A DNA stretch of 64,000 bases from G963674955 sp963674955 (lineage in GTDB: Bacteria; Desulfobacterota; Desulfovibrionia; Desulfovibrionales; Desulfovibrionaceae), in assembly GCA_963674955.2 (NCBI GenBank), contig CAXXKR010000004.1:1925861-1989860 (forward strand), read 5' to 3'. Positions 51,662 through 60,779 of this stretch are shown here, one piece after another (the first letter of the stretch is position 1; the number at the start of each line of letters is the position of its first letter). A program made the position numbers and the translations under genes. The notes under the pieces are model-generated. The model was not told where the DNA came from. It searched no databases and saw only the letters and a program-made list of their open reading frames with translations.

Positions 51662-52404
51662 GTTGGGACTCTCTCTCTGAAAAGGAACGGCTGCTGGCCC
51701 TGATCACCGATGCGGTCCGGCGGACCATGATCCATTACGGACTCTGGTTTTCCGAGGCCGTGAACCAGTTCGGCCTGGAACAGGCCCTGAAGGACGAACG
51801 CGTGGCCGGGGACCGGGCCTTGAAATTTCTCATGAACAGGTTGTCCAAGAGCATCGGCCTTGAACTGAAGGACGGCCTGCCCGCCGCCCTGGCGGACATG
51901 GACGAGGAGAAACTCGGCGCGTTGCTTCACGGCCTGAGCGTCAACTGGCTGGCCTTCGACGGGGTCTGGTTCCAGTCCGTGGAAGGGCGAAGGCCCGGAC
52001 AGCTGGGCATGGACGCGGCCAAGCGGGTCAACGACACCTGCTGGTCAAAGTACGCCCCCTACGAGGCCTCGCGCATAATGACCCTGGCCGACCTGCCGGA
52101 AAACGGCGGGCTGGAGGCCCTGAAAACGGCCCTTGGCCTGAGGCTCTACTCGCGCATCAACAAGCAGGAAATAGTGGAGGAAAAAGCGAATTCATTCGTC
52201 TTCCGCATGAACGTCTGCCGGGTCCAGGCCGCACGCAACCGCAAGGGGCTGGCCGACTACCCTTGCAAGTCGGGCGGAACGGTTGAATACACCACCTTCG
52301 CCCGGACCATCGACCCGCGCATCAGAACGGAGTGTATAGGCTGCCCCCCGGACGAGCATCCTGAAAACTGGTTCTGCGCCTGGAAATTCACACTGGAAGA
52401 ATAG
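51658..52404 (+). CDS. DUF6125-like Cys-containing protein
   Basis: The 248-residue soluble protein overlaps the selD stop by four bases (ATGA), so it is translationally coupled. Conserved-looking segments are RTMIHYGLWFSEAVNQFG, NWLAFDGVWFQSVE, RVNDTCWSKYAPYEASRIM and FRMNVCRVQAARNRKGL. Four more follow: YPCKSGG, IDPRIRTECIGCPPDEHP, WFCAWKF and a Cys set fit for metal binding. From memory this is the DUF6125 family, common in deltaproteobacteria and of unknown function. Coupling to selD hints at a role in selenium handling, but that is inference. Confidence 0.7.
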   Translation: MSWDSLSEKERLLALITDAVRRTMIHYGLWFSEAVNQFGLEQALKDERVAGDRALKFLMNRLSKSIGLELKDGLPAALADMDEEKLGALLHGLSVNWLAFDGVWFQSVEGRRPGQLGMDAAKRVNDTCWSKYAPYEASRIMTLADLPENGGLEALKTALGLRLYSRINKQEIVEEKANSFVFRMNVCRVQAARNRKGLADYPCKSGGTVEYTTFARTIDPRIRTECIGCPPDEHPENWFCAWKFTLEE

Positions 52405-52408
52405 ACCG

Positions 52409-53158
52409 TTATTCCCGTATCCAGATTATCCCGGCCTGCCTGCCGGTCTTCCGGTCGCGGCGGTAGGAGTAGAAGGTCTCGGCCATGTCCATGGTGCACA
52501 GGTTCATGCCGAATATTCTCTCCCTTACAAGGCCCGCGCCCAAAAGCTGATCACGGGTCAATCGCCAGAGATCGACTGTCCGGTTCCCTTCATCATGATA
52601 GGCTCTGAACTTGGGGCCGAACTCGGTCATGAAATTCACGAACTGGCTGTTGTCCGGACCAAGGCTTGGGCCGCGCACGGCAAAAATTTCACTTGGCCTC
52701 AAGCCGTAATGATCGCAAAAAGCCCGGACCCCTGTACCTGGAAAGTCAATCTTGTTGCCGCGCCAGCCCACGTGTAGCCCGGCCACGTACTTTCCGCTTT
52801 CATGGGCCAGAAGCAGGGGCTGGCAATCCGCGGTCTTGATGACCAGGGCCTGGCCCGGTCTCGCAGTGGTCAGTCCGTCTCCCTCGCAGCTTGCCTTCTG
52901 GTCGGCCGCGCCCGGTTCGGGGTCGAAATTCATGATGTCCCCGTGGACTTGGCAACAGTCGTTCCAGCTGCTGAATCCCAGCCGCTTCTGCAAGGCCAGC
53001 CTGTTGGCGGCAACGGCCTCCGGTTCGTCCTCCACGTCAAAGGAAATGTTTGCCGCATGGTGCGGAGGCTCGCTGATTCCGCCGATCCGGGAGGTGAAGG
53101 CGCAGCCCACCTGGGGCAGGCCGGGAAATTCAAAAGGCATGTAGGCTATCTGAACCAC
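52409..53158 (-). CDS. pgeF: Peptidoglycan editing factor / laccase-domain protein (YfiH)
   Basis: The 249-residue protein belongs to the Cu-oxidase_4 family. The metal-binding His and Cys are visible in CCQVHGDIMNF, IKTADCQPLLL and GLHVGWRGNK. Members have been linked to copper-dependent oxidase activity and, in E. coli, to removal of mis-incorporated serine residues from peptidoglycan precursors. It overlaps the start-proximal end of the next minus-strand gene (5-FTHF cyclo-ligase) by 13 bases, suggesting one transcript. Confidence 0.86.
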   Translation of the reverse strand: MVQIAYMPFEFPGLPQVGCAFTSRIGGISEPPHHAANISFDVEDEPEAVAANRLALQKRLGFSSWNDCCQVHGDIMNFDPEPGAADQKASCEGDGLTTARPGQALVIKTADCQPLLLAHESGKYVAGLHVGWRGNKIDFPGTGVRAFCDHYGLRPSEIFAVRGPSLGPDNSQFVNFMTEFGPKFRAYHDEGNRTVDLWRLTRDQLLGAGLVRERIFGMNLCTMDMAETFYSYRRDRKTGRQAGIIWIRE

Positions 53159-53754
53159 TTGAGCTCCTTTTCAGTGCATACGGCGTCCACCGGCCTGTCC
53201 CAGCTGTCCACGGGCAGGCGGTCCATGTATTGAAACCCGTAGCAGGGACCGATCTTAACCGCCCTGGACATTCCCTCGCCCATAAGCAGCCGGTCGTAAT
53301 ACCCGCCCCCGAAGCCGAGGCGGTATCCCCTGGAGTCGAAACCCACTCCGGGGACCAGTATCAAATCGGGAGAGGCGTCCGGCACGGCTGGGCACTGGTT
53401 CCGGTCCGGCTCCATTGTCCCGTGCTGCCCGGCAACAAGATATCCCTCCTCAAAAACACAGGCCAAATCCATGACCCCCGGCTCGCTCTCCCGGCAGCGG
53501 GGCAAAAAAACGCGCGAGCCGCGTCGCCAAAGCTCCTCCACCAGGGGACGGATATCCACCTCGTTGCCCAGGGGCCAATAGGCCAAAACCTCCCCGGCCT
53601 CGGCCCAGACAGGCAGGGTCCTGATCAAACCGCATACCGCGCGGCTTGCGGCCTGCACCTCGCCTAGGGTCATGCCCCTTCTCCGGGCGATAAGCTTTTG
53701 GCGCAAGGCCTGCTTCCGATTCAAATTCCACCGCCATTTCCGGACCGCCGCCAC
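53146..53754 (-). CDS. 5-formyltetrahydrofolate cyclo-ligase
   Basis: The 202-residue protein converts 5-formyl-THF to 5,10-methenyl-THF with ATP. Family segments are RKQALRQKLIARR near the N-terminus, LAYWPLGNEVDIRPLVEEL in the middle, and DLILVPGVGFDSRGYRLGFG followed by GYYDRLL. The last is the phosphate-binding signature. The start is uncertain: a GTG at 53754 or a TTG ten codons later. It is upstream of and overlapping pgeF in a minus-strand pair. Confidence 0.88.
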   Translation of the reverse strand: MAAVRKWRWNLNRKQALRQKLIARRRGMTLGEVQAASRAVCGLIRTLPVWAEAGEVLAYWPLGNEVDIRPLVEELWRRGSRVFLPRCRESEPGVMDLACVFEEGYLVAGQHGTMEPDRNQCPAVPDASPDLILVPGVGFDSRGYRLGFGGGYYDRLLMGEGMSRAVKIGPCYGFQYMDRLPVDSWDRPVDAVCTEKELKWFR

Positions 53755-53815
53755 TGGCGCGCCCTGAGTGTTTTGTTTATGCTATGCCGGAGAATAAGTG
53801 AAGAGGAGCACGCAC

Positions 53816-54487
53816 ATGCACTGGATAGCTTTTGGAGACGTTCACGAACAGGTGTCCGCGCTTCCGGCCATTCCCGGACTGAAGGACGCGGCGGCCGTCA
53901 TCGTCACCGGCGACCTGACCAACAGGGGCACGGCCCCGGCGGCTATGGCCGTCTACGAGGCCATTGCCCGCCACAACCCCAGCATCCTGGCCCAAATGGG
54001 CAACATGGACACCTCCGAGGTGGACACCCTGCTCACGGAGCTCGGCGTCAACATTCACATGCAGACAATGAACCTTGTTTCGGGTTCAGAAGTGCCGCTA
54101 ATTAAAATTATGGGCGTCGGAATGTCCACACCAACCCCGTTCAGCACTCCTAGCGAGGTTCCCGAACAGGTTTTAGGCCGGATGATTCAGCAAACATATG
54201 CCGACATCGGTGCATACGACAAACTGATACTTGTTTCACACACCCCGCCGGCAAATACGGCAGTGGATGTCCTGCCCAACGGCCAACACGTGGGCAGTCC
54301 TTCCGTGCGCAGGTTCATTGAGGACCGACAGCCCGACATCTGCCTGACCGGACACATCCACGAGGCCAGGACCATGGACAGGATAGGAAAGACCACGATC
54401 ATAAATCCCGGAATGCTGGCCCACGGCGGATTTGCCAGGATCGAATTTTCAAAGGGCGCCCTTTGGGCCAGCCTGGAAAAAATCTGA
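53816..54487 (+). CDS. Calcineurin-like metallophosphoesterase
   Basis: The start at 53816 (MHWIAFGDVHEQ) has GAGGAG upstream and gives 223 residues. The metallophosphoesterase motifs are complete: GDVH (residues 7-10), GDLTNRG, GNMD, HTPP and TGHIHE. This places it among small phosphoesterases like YfcE. The substrate is unknown. The stop lies 2 bases before the rlmH GTG, so the two are coupled. It is divergent from the 5-FTHF cyclo-ligase gene. Confidence 0.86.
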   Translation: MHWIAFGDVHEQVSALPAIPGLKDAAAVIVTGDLTNRGTAPAAMAVYEAIARHNPSILAQMGNMDTSEVDTLLTELGVNIHMQTMNLVSGSEVPLIKIMGVGMSTPTPFSTPSEVPEQVLGRMIQQTYADIGAYDKLILVSHTPPANTAVDVLPNGQHVGSPSVRRFIEDRQPDICLTGHIHEARTMDRIGKTTIINPGMLAHGGFARIEFSKGALWASLEKI

Positions 54488-54489
54488 CC

Positions 54490-54960
54490 GTGGCCGCCAT
54501 AAGATTCATCTGGGTCGGCAAGCTCAAGGAGCAGTTTTCCATCAAGGCCGCCGAGCACTACTGGAAAAAACTGGACCGGTTTCACTCGCTGGAGGAAACC
54601 ATGCTCAAGGACGCGCCCGGCAAGCTGCCGCCCACAGACAAAAGCCTGCGCGAAGGACGGGCCATATTGGAAAAGGTCACGCCCCTGGACATGGCCGTTG
54701 TTCTGGACGAAAAGGGCAGGGAACTTACTTCCAGACAACTGGCGGCCAAGCTCAGGTTCTGGACCGAAGACCCCAACCGCAGGCCCTGCTTCATCGTGGG
54801 CGGACCCTTCGGCCTGTCCGACGAGGTGCGGGACAGGGCCCATTTTTCACTGAGCCTTTCAAGACTGACCCTGCCCCACGAACTGGCGCGGGTCATGCTT
54901 CTGGAACAACTATACAGGGCGGCGAGCATCAACAAGGGGCTGCCCTATCATCACGATTAA
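54490..54960 (+). CDS. rlmH: 23S rRNA pseudouridine-1915 N3-methyltransferase
   Basis: Starting at the GTG at 54490 gives 156 residues, the family's usual 155-156. A longer start at 54463 would read into the upstream gene. It is a SPOUT-fold methyltransferase with IRFIWVGKLKEQF at the N-terminus, the SAM-binding knot FIVGGPFGLSDEV, and the conserved end SLSRLTLPHELARVMLLEQLYRA with NKGLPYHHD. It modifies m3-pseudouridine 1915 in helix 69 of 23S rRNA. Confidence 0.93.
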   Translation: MAAIRFIWVGKLKEQFSIKAAEHYWKKLDRFHSLEETMLKDAPGKLPPTDKSLREGRAILEKVTPLDMAVVLDEKGRELTSRQLAAKLRFWTEDPNRRPCFIVGGPFGLSDEVRDRAHFSLSLSRLTLPHELARVMLLEQLYRAASINKGLPYHHD

Positions 54961-54976
54961 CGACAAGGCGGAGTAA

Positions 54977-55195
54977 ATGTTTGATATCGAGTACTTGAAT
55001 AAACTTGAAAACTTCTTTGATTCCGGTGATCTGTCCTTTGAATTCGAACACGGGGACGAGGAAAAACGTTTCGCGATTCTTGATTTTCTTGAAAAGTTCA
55101 TGGAAGTGGCGGAAAAGGCGGACGGACTGGCCACCAAGCTGATCTTCAAGGACGGCTATCTTGAACTCTTGTCCGGGGATAAAAACCAAAAATAA
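54977..55195 (+). CDS. Small acidic hypothetical protein, 72 residues
   Basis: The protein is mostly helical and acidic (MFDIEYLNKLENFFDSGD), with a central charged helix EEKRFAILDFLEKFMEVAEK and a C-terminal strand-like LIFKDGYLEL. GGCGGAG lies upstream of the ATG. It follows rlmH by 16 bases and is likely on the same transcript. Its 3' end overlaps the 3' end of rsmG on the opposite strand by 40 bases. No family is recognised. Confidence 0.65.
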   Translation: MFDIEYLNKLENFFDSGDLSFEFEHGDEEKRFAILDFLEKFMEVAEKADGLATKLIFKDGYLELLSGDKNQK

Positions 55196-55806
55196 CGCTG
55201 CTTTCCATCGACAGGATAAGAGCTTCCGCTCTTGAGCTTCCAGCCCGGAGGGAGTTCTTCCGCCTGGGGCGGAGCGTCGTTGGCCAGGATGGTCACGATG
55301 GTCCGGGGCTTGAGCATCTCCTCCACGAAATCAAGCAGGTCGCGCCAGGGCATGAAGGCCCTGCTGATTATCAAGTCCGCCAGGGGCAGGCTTTCCTCTT
55401 CGGCGCGCCCCCTGAAGACCATTGTCCGGGGCAGCCTCAACCCGGCCAGGGCCGAGCGCATGAAGACCGCGCGCTTTTCCCGGACCTCCACAAGGTGGTA
55501 GTCGCCGCGCTGCCAAATCATGCGCAGCGGTATTCCGGGCAACCCGGCCCCTGCGCCAAGGTCAAGGGTCACGGCTTCCTTGTTGATGTCCAGAGACTCC
55601 AGGGCGTCGGCAAGGTAGAGGCTGTCGACGATCAGGGTCGAAAAAATGGTTTTCCAGTCCTTGGGGCCCACCAGATTCATGGACTTGTTCCACTTCACCA
55701 GCTGCCCGAGATACTGGGCCATCTTTCCTGCCTGCGGCGGCGTGAGCCTGCGTCCAAGGGCCTCGGCCTCGGCCGCCACTTCTTCAATGGACGGATATTC
55801 GGACAT
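55156..55806 (-). CDS. rsmG: 16S rRNA m7G527 methyltransferase
   Basis: The 216-residue SAM-dependent methyltransferase (GidB) has the SAM-binding loop LDLGAGAGLPGIPL, an N-terminal LVKWNKSMNLVGPKD segment and the typical ADLIISRAF region. It methylates G527 of 16S rRNA. It lies 8 bases after radA and has the length usual for the family. The C-terminus overlaps the small protein gene on the plus strand. Confidence 0.92.
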   Translation of the reverse strand: MSEYPSIEEVAAEAEALGRRLTPPQAGKMAQYLGQLVKWNKSMNLVGPKDWKTIFSTLIVDSLYLADALESLDINKEAVTLDLGAGAGLPGIPLRMIWQRGDYHLVEVREKRAVFMRSALAGLRLPRTMVFRGRAEEESLPLADLIISRAFMPWRDLLDFVEEMLKPRTIVTILANDAPPQAEELPPGWKLKSGSSYPVDGKQRYFWFLSPDKSSR

Positions 55807-55814
55807 GAAAAACT

Positions 55815-57137
55815 TTACTTCCCAAACAGCGTTTGTTGCAAGTCTTTAAGCGTGGAACAGCTGCCGGGATGGAACAGGGGCTTGTAGCCCAGCCGGTCGG
55901 CCTGGCGCAGGCGGATTTCCTGCCCCGGAGCCGGTCGCACCCTGCCGTTCAGATCAACCTCGCCCCAAAAAAGCGCCGACTCGGGCAAGGCCCTGTCGTA
56001 AAAGGATGAAAGTATGGCGGCCACAAGGCCGAGATCCAGGCCTGGATCGCGCAGGGCCAATCCGCCGCTTATCTTGGCGTAGATGTCGAACTGACCCAAA
56101 TTCAGGCGCAGCCTTTTTTCCAGAACGGCCAAAAGCAGATTCAGGCGGTTGGTGTCCAGGCCAAGGGCCGTGCGCCGGGGCACGGGCAGAAAGGTCTTTC
56201 CTGCCAGGGCCTGCACTTCCACGGCAAAGGGACGCTGGCCGTCCATGCCCAGGGCCACGGCGGTTCCGCTCAACCCGGGGTCACGCTCGCCGAGAAAAAA
56301 AGTCGAGGGGTCTTCCACGATCTGCAACCCGTCTTCGCGCATGGTGAAGACCAGCAGTTCGTCGCTGGGCCCGAATCGGTTCTTGAGCACCCGAAGTATC
56401 CTGGAAAAATGTCTGCGGTCGCCTTCAAGATAAAGGACAGTGTCCACCATGTGTTCAAGGAGCTTGGGACCGGCGATCTGGCCGTCCTTGGTCACATGGC
56501 CCACGAGGATAAGGGTTGTGCCGGTCTTTTTGGTCTGTTCCACCAGTTCGCCGGAAACTGCGCGCACCTGGCCCACGCTGCCGGGAATTCCCTCGACGCG
56601 GGGAGAGGCCAGGGTCTGGACCGAATCGACGATAAGCATGTCCGGAGGCTCGGAACCCCCAAGCAGGGCCAGAGCGTCGTCGGAATTGGTGGTGGCCACG
56701 GCAGGCAGGCCGTGGCCGAGAAGCCCCAGGCGTTCGGCCCGGGTCTTGAGCTGGGGCAGGGATTCCTCGCCCGAAAGATATACGACCTTGCGGCCCATTG
56801 CCGCCTGCCTTCCCGCAAGCTGCAAAAGAAGCGTGGACTTGCCTATGCCGGGCTCGCCGCCCAGAAGCACGGCCCCGCCCGGAACAAGCCCATTGCCCAG
56901 GACATGGTCCAGGGCGTCGAACCCTGTGCTGCGGGCCTGACAGGTGTCGCCGGTCAGGTCTTCAAGATTGGCGGGCGCGGCCCCGGACAATGAAGCCGAA
57001 GCCGGGGCAGCGGCCTTGCTCTTGACCACGGTGGCGGGCTTGAGGGTGTTCCACTCCCCGCAGGAAGCGCATTTGCCCTGCCATTTGGGAGCTTCCTGCC
57101 CGCAGGAGGAACACCGGAATATCTCTTTGGTCTTCAT
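55815..57137 (-). CDS. radA: DNA repair protein RadA/Sms
   Basis: The 440-residue RecA-like ATPase is involved in recombinational repair and branch migration. It has an N-terminal C4 zinc finger (CSSCGQEAPKWQGKCASC), the Walker A motif LLGGEPGIGKSTLLLQL, the RadA-specific KNRFGPSDELLVF and a C-terminal Lon-protease-like domain (ALAGKTFLPVPRRTALGLD). Length and order are typical. It heads the radA-rsmG pair. Confidence 0.94.
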   Translation of the reverse strand: MKTKEIFRCSSCGQEAPKWQGKCASCGEWNTLKPATVVKSKAAAPASASLSGAAPANLEDLTGDTCQARSTGFDALDHVLGNGLVPGGAVLLGGEPGIGKSTLLLQLAGRQAAMGRKVVYLSGEESLPQLKTRAERLGLLGHGLPAVATTNSDDALALLGGSEPPDMLIVDSVQTLASPRVEGIPGSVGQVRAVSGELVEQTKKTGTTLILVGHVTKDGQIAGPKLLEHMVDTVLYLEGDRRHFSRILRVLKNRFGPSDELLVFTMREDGLQIVEDPSTFFLGERDPGLSGTAVALGMDGQRPFAVEVQALAGKTFLPVPRRTALGLDTNRLNLLLAVLEKRLRLNLGQFDIYAKISGGLALRDPGLDLGLVAAILSSFYDRALPESALFWGEVDLNGRVRPAPGQEIRLRQADRLGYKPLFHPGSCSTLKDLQQTLFGK

Positions 57138-57169
57138 GTGCGGTCAATCCTCAGCCGCAACGGTCCCGG

Positions 57170-59141
57170 CTAGAACCTGTCCCTGATCATCCGAGCCAGA
57201 TTATCGGCGGTGAAACCGTACTTCACGGCCAGTTCCCCGGCCGGTGCGGATTGCCCGAAGCTCTCCATGCCCAGCACGAAACCGTCCAGCCCCACATACT
57301 TGTACCAGCATTCGGGACGCCCGGCCTCTGCGGCCACCCTGGTCCTGACTTCGGAGGGCAGAACGCGGCTTTTGTACTCCTCGGACTGTTCTTCGAAAAG
57401 GGCCATGGAAGGCATGCTGACCACGCGGACCTTTTTGTCCTCCAGCATGGCCGCGGCCTCCAGGGCCATGGAGACCTCGGAACCGGAAGCCAGGATGATC
57501 AGGTCGGGGGTGCCGCCGCAATCCTTGAGCACGTAGCCGCCCTTGCGCGGACCGTCCTTGACCGCCGGATATTCCTTGGGGTCCAGCACGGGCAGCCCCT
57601 GGCGGGTCAAAAAGATGGAAGAGGGCCGGTCCTTCTGCCTCAGGGCCACGTCCAGGCAAACGGCGGTCTCGTTGGCGTCTGCGGGACGCAGGTCGAGCAG
57701 GTTGGGTATCAGCCGCAGGGAGGCCACATGCTCAATGGGCTGGTGGGTGGGTCCGTCCTCGCCCACGTAAAAGGAGTCGTGTGTGTAGACATAAAGCACG
57801 GGCAGTTCCTGCAGGGCCGACATGCGCATGGCGTTGCGGCAGTAATCGGAAAAGGTCAGGAAGGTCGCGCCGAAGGGAATCACCCCGCCGTGCAGGGCCA
57901 TGCCGTTGAGTATGGCGGCCATGGGAAACTCGCGAACGCCGAAGGCCATGTTGCGCGCCCCGTATCCGTCGATGCCGAAGTCGCCCTTGTCCTGGCGGAA
58001 CTTGGCGGTCTGGTTCGAGGGGTCCAGGTCGGCGGAGCCGCCCACGAGGTTGGGCAACTGATCGGTGATCTTGTCCAGACATGCGCCCCAGGCCTTGCGC
58101 GTTGCCATTTTCTGGCCCGGCTCGAATTCCGGCCACTCCAGGGCAAGTTCTTCCCTGGAGGAGTTCACCATCTTCCAGTCCTTGGCGAAACCCGCATCGG
58201 AAAGCCTGTTTTCCAGGCCGTTCCTCCAATCCAGGACGTTTTGGCGCAACCCGTCGAATCTGGCTCGAAAATGGGCCACCGCGTCCTCGGGAACATAGAA
58301 ATCGTCTTCGGGCAGGCCCATTTTCTTCTTGGTGGCGGAAATCTCGTCCACTGGCAGCGGACAGCCGTGGGTGTTGTGGTCGCCTTCCCTTGGTGGCCGC
58401 GCCCTTGGCCATGACCGTGTTGCAGATGATCAGCGTGGGCTTTGAGCTCTCAAGCCTGCCGCCGGTTATGGCCTTGCGGATGGCGTCCCTGTCGTGGCCG
58501 TCGATGTCCAGAACCTGCCAGCCCAGCCCTTCGAAAACCTTGGCCTGATCCGCACCGTCGCAGCGGGAAGTGGGCCCGGCGAGCTGAATCTTGTTGGAAT
58601 CGTAAAGGACAATGAGCTTTCCCAGCTTCCAGAGACCGGCCAGGGAGGCTGCGCCATGCACCACGGGCTCCTGAAGGTCGCCGTCGGAAGCCAGGACGTA
58701 GGTGAAATGGTCCACGGTTTCCCGGCCCAGCTTCTGGCCCAGAAAGGCCTCGGTGGCGGCCATGCCAACGGCCATGGCGAAGCCCTGTCCCAAGGGGCCG
58801 GTGGTGGCCTCGACTCCGGGGGCAACGCCTATCTCCGGATGACCGGGGGTGCGGCTGTCCATCTGCCTGAAGGCCTTGAGGTCATCCAGGCCCAGAAATC
58901 CGCAAAGATGCAGCATGGAATAGAGCAGTGCGGACTCGTGTCCGGCGGAGAGCACGAACCTGTCCCGATTGAACCAGGAAGCGTCGTCCGGGTCGAAATT
59001 CAGGAATTCGCTGAACAGGACATAGGTGAAATCCGTCGAGGACATTGCCCCGCCCGGATGACCGGAATTAGCCTTGCACACGGTGTCCATGACCAGACCC
59101 TTGATCACGTTCACCACTTTCTGATCCATGTCGTTGCCCAT
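57170..59141 (-). CDS. tkt: Transketolase, interrupted by a one-base frameshift at about 58387
   Basis: Two frames (57732-59141 and 57170-58351) together encode one transketolase of about 656 residues. The first has the thiamine-PP region LASDGDLQEPVVHGA with the N-terminal SGHPGGAMS. The second has the C-terminal transketolase domain (VGEDGPTHQPIEH) and ends DNLARMIRDRF. At 58387-58389 the plus strand reads CCC where CC would keep the frame, turning KEGDHNTHGCPLPVDE into an out-of-frame tail. The enzyme transfers C2 units in the pentose-phosphate pathway. Either a homopolymer sequencing error or a true lesion is possible. Confidence 0.9.
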
Positions 59142-59150
59142 GTCTTCCTC

Positions 59151-59603
59151 TTAGATTTTGCTCAGTTCCTCGATCAACCCGATGCGCCTGGCGTGCCTTT
59201 CTCCCTCGAAACCGGCTTCCAGAAACGCTTCCACAATGGAAAGGGCGAGTCCCGGTCCGACGACCCGCTCGCCCATGCATAAAATATTGGCGTCGTTGTG
59301 CGCCCTGGCCATCCGGGCCATGTACTCGCTGGTGCACATGGCCGCCCGAATCCCTGGGAACCTGTTGGCGCTGATGGACATGCCCAAGCCTGTCCCGCAG
59401 ATCAGTATTCCGAGGGCGCGGCCATCCTCCTCAAGAATCATGTCCGAAACCTTTTTGGCGTATACGGGATAGTCGCAGCTTTCAGCCCTGTCCGGACCCG
59501 CGTCGACCACTTCCAGCCCCCTGGCGGAAAGTTCCGAAACCAGAAAACCCTTCAGGGAAAAACCCCCGTGGTCCGAACCGATCACCACCTTTTTCGCGGC
59601 CAT
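59151..59603 (-). CDS. rpiB: Ribose-5-phosphate isomerase B
   Basis: The 150-residue RpiB-type isomerase interconverts ribose 5-phosphate and ribulose 5-phosphate. The N-terminal GSDHGGFSLKGFL, the active-site segment ILICGTGLGMSISANR with its Cys-Gly-Thr, and the AHNDANILCMG segment are all present. It lies 9 bases upstream of the tkt start, in one operon, so both enzymes serve the non-oxidative pentose-phosphate pathway. Confidence 0.93.
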   Translation of the reverse strand: MAAKKVVIGSDHGGFSLKGFLVSELSARGLEVVDAGPDRAESCDYPVYAKKVSDMILEEDGRALGILICGTGLGMSISANRFPGIRAAMCTSEYMARMARAHNDANILCMGERVVGPGLALSIVEAFLEAGFEGERHARRIGLIEELSKI

Positions 59604-59608
59604 CTGCC

Positions 59609-59920
59609 CTATCCTCCAGTTTCCTTTCCGTTTTCAGGGACAAAATTTGAGCGCCTCCTCTCCCGTTCCAGGGTCAGCACCACGACCTCCTCCTTCATGA
59701 AGGATATCTGGTTGAGGCAAAGCTCCCTTTCCGGGCCGTCCGAACCTTCCGCATCAATGCGGCCGAGGAGCATGCACTCCTGATCCAGACGACGGCGCAA
59801 CCGGCGAATTTCGTAACCGTCCACAAGGAGCCTGGCAAGTCTTTTCATTTCCCGGCCCCAGACCTTGAGGCCTAGGAGCAGAACTCCGGTGACGCTTGAT
59901 TCCTTGGAAGAGTTGGTCAT
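59609..59920 (-). CDS. Small hypothetical protein, 103 residues
   Basis: I place the start at 59920 (MTNSSKESSVTG), 19 bases after the preceding stop. A longer start at 59992 would overlap the lipoprotein gene. A hydrophobic patch (VLLLGLKVWG) precedes a basic helix (RLARLLVDGYEIRRLRRRLD), and the C-terminus is charged (LERERRRSNF). No family is recognised. It lies between the lipoprotein gene and rpiB and is probably co-transcribed. Confidence 0.55.
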   Translation of the reverse strand: MTNSSKESSVTGVLLLGLKVWGREMKRLARLLVDGYEIRRLRRRLDQECMLLGRIDAEGSDGPERELCLNQISFMKEEVVVLTLERERRRSNFVPENGKETGG

Positions 59921-59939
59921 GAGAAGCAGGGTTAAGATT

Positions 59940-60779
59940 TTAAAGCACTTGCGGAGCTTTCCTGTGATCCAGGGGCAAGGTCCGCGCATCATCCGGAAGC
60001 GGCATTTCCAACGCCTTGACCGGCCAGAGGCCCACCTTAAACTCTCGCGTTTTTATTCGCAAGACGCCTTTTTCGCCCTTGGGCAACAGAACAACCATTT
60101 TGTCCGCCAGCATCCGTCCCGTTCCGTTGAACTCTGAATAGTCGAAGAATTCTATGCGCCAGGCCCGGCCATCCTTTTCCTCCATAATCAGCGGGCGGGC
60201 CGCGGAATCAAGGACAAGGGTCGAAACCCTGGCTTCACCAAAGGAAAATTCGTAATTGCCGTCCGGCAGCTGGCGGACGCTGTCGAAATCCCGGGGAATC
60301 AGGTCGCGGAACGAACCGGTAAGGACATAGGCCAGATCGCGCATGGAAAAGGGAAACGGCAGGCCCAGAAGTTCCGCGCCGCGCACCGGGTCCGCGTGGG
60401 AATAGGCTTCGTTTCGATCGGGATAAAAGGCCAGGAGACCCTGCCCGTCCTCCCGGATATGGACCAGATGGGTGCCGATTCCGGCCCGGACATCCAGGCG
60501 CAGGGGGCTTTCCATGTCGCCCCAGAAATCCACCAGGGTGCGGTTGCCCTTCTTGCGTTTGGGAGAAGAGTAATAAAGGCTGGACTTGACCAAAAGGCCT
60601 TTGGCGCCGTCGGGTGGCTGAAGATAATTGTCCCGGAATGCGTCCCAGACCAGACCGAAATTCTGATATTCCGGCGCGGGCGCGGACTTGGGCGCACACC
60701 CTCCCGCCAATGCGACAACCATCAAAACAAGCAGCGCCGCCGCCGGGCGCGGCCAGGAGGAAATAACGAATCTGCTCAT
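59940..60779 (-). CDS. Outer-membrane lipoprotein, LolB-like fold
   Basis: The 279-residue lipoprotein has a signal ending in ALAGGC. The body is rich in beta strands (VKSSLYYSSPKRKKG, LVDFWGDMESPLRLDVRAGIG), which recalls LolB/LppX-type lipid-binding half-barrels, but sequence evidence is weak. It overlaps the end of the TPR gene by 4 bases. Together they form an envelope pair, possibly for lipoprotein sorting. Confidence 0.65.
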   Translation of the reverse strand: MSRFVISSWPRPAAALLVLMVVALAGGCAPKSAPAPEYQNFGLVWDAFRDNYLQPPDGAKGLLVKSSLYYSSPKRKKGNRTLVDFWGDMESPLRLDVRAGIGTHLVHIREDGQGLLAFYPDRNEAYSHADPVRGAELLGLPFPFSMRDLAYVLTGSFRDLIPRDFDSVRQLPDGNYEFSFGEARVSTLVLDSAARPLIMEEKDGRAWRIEFFDYSEFNGTGRMLADKMVVLLPKGEKGVLRIKTREFKVGLWPVKALEMPLPDDARTLPLDHRKAPQVL

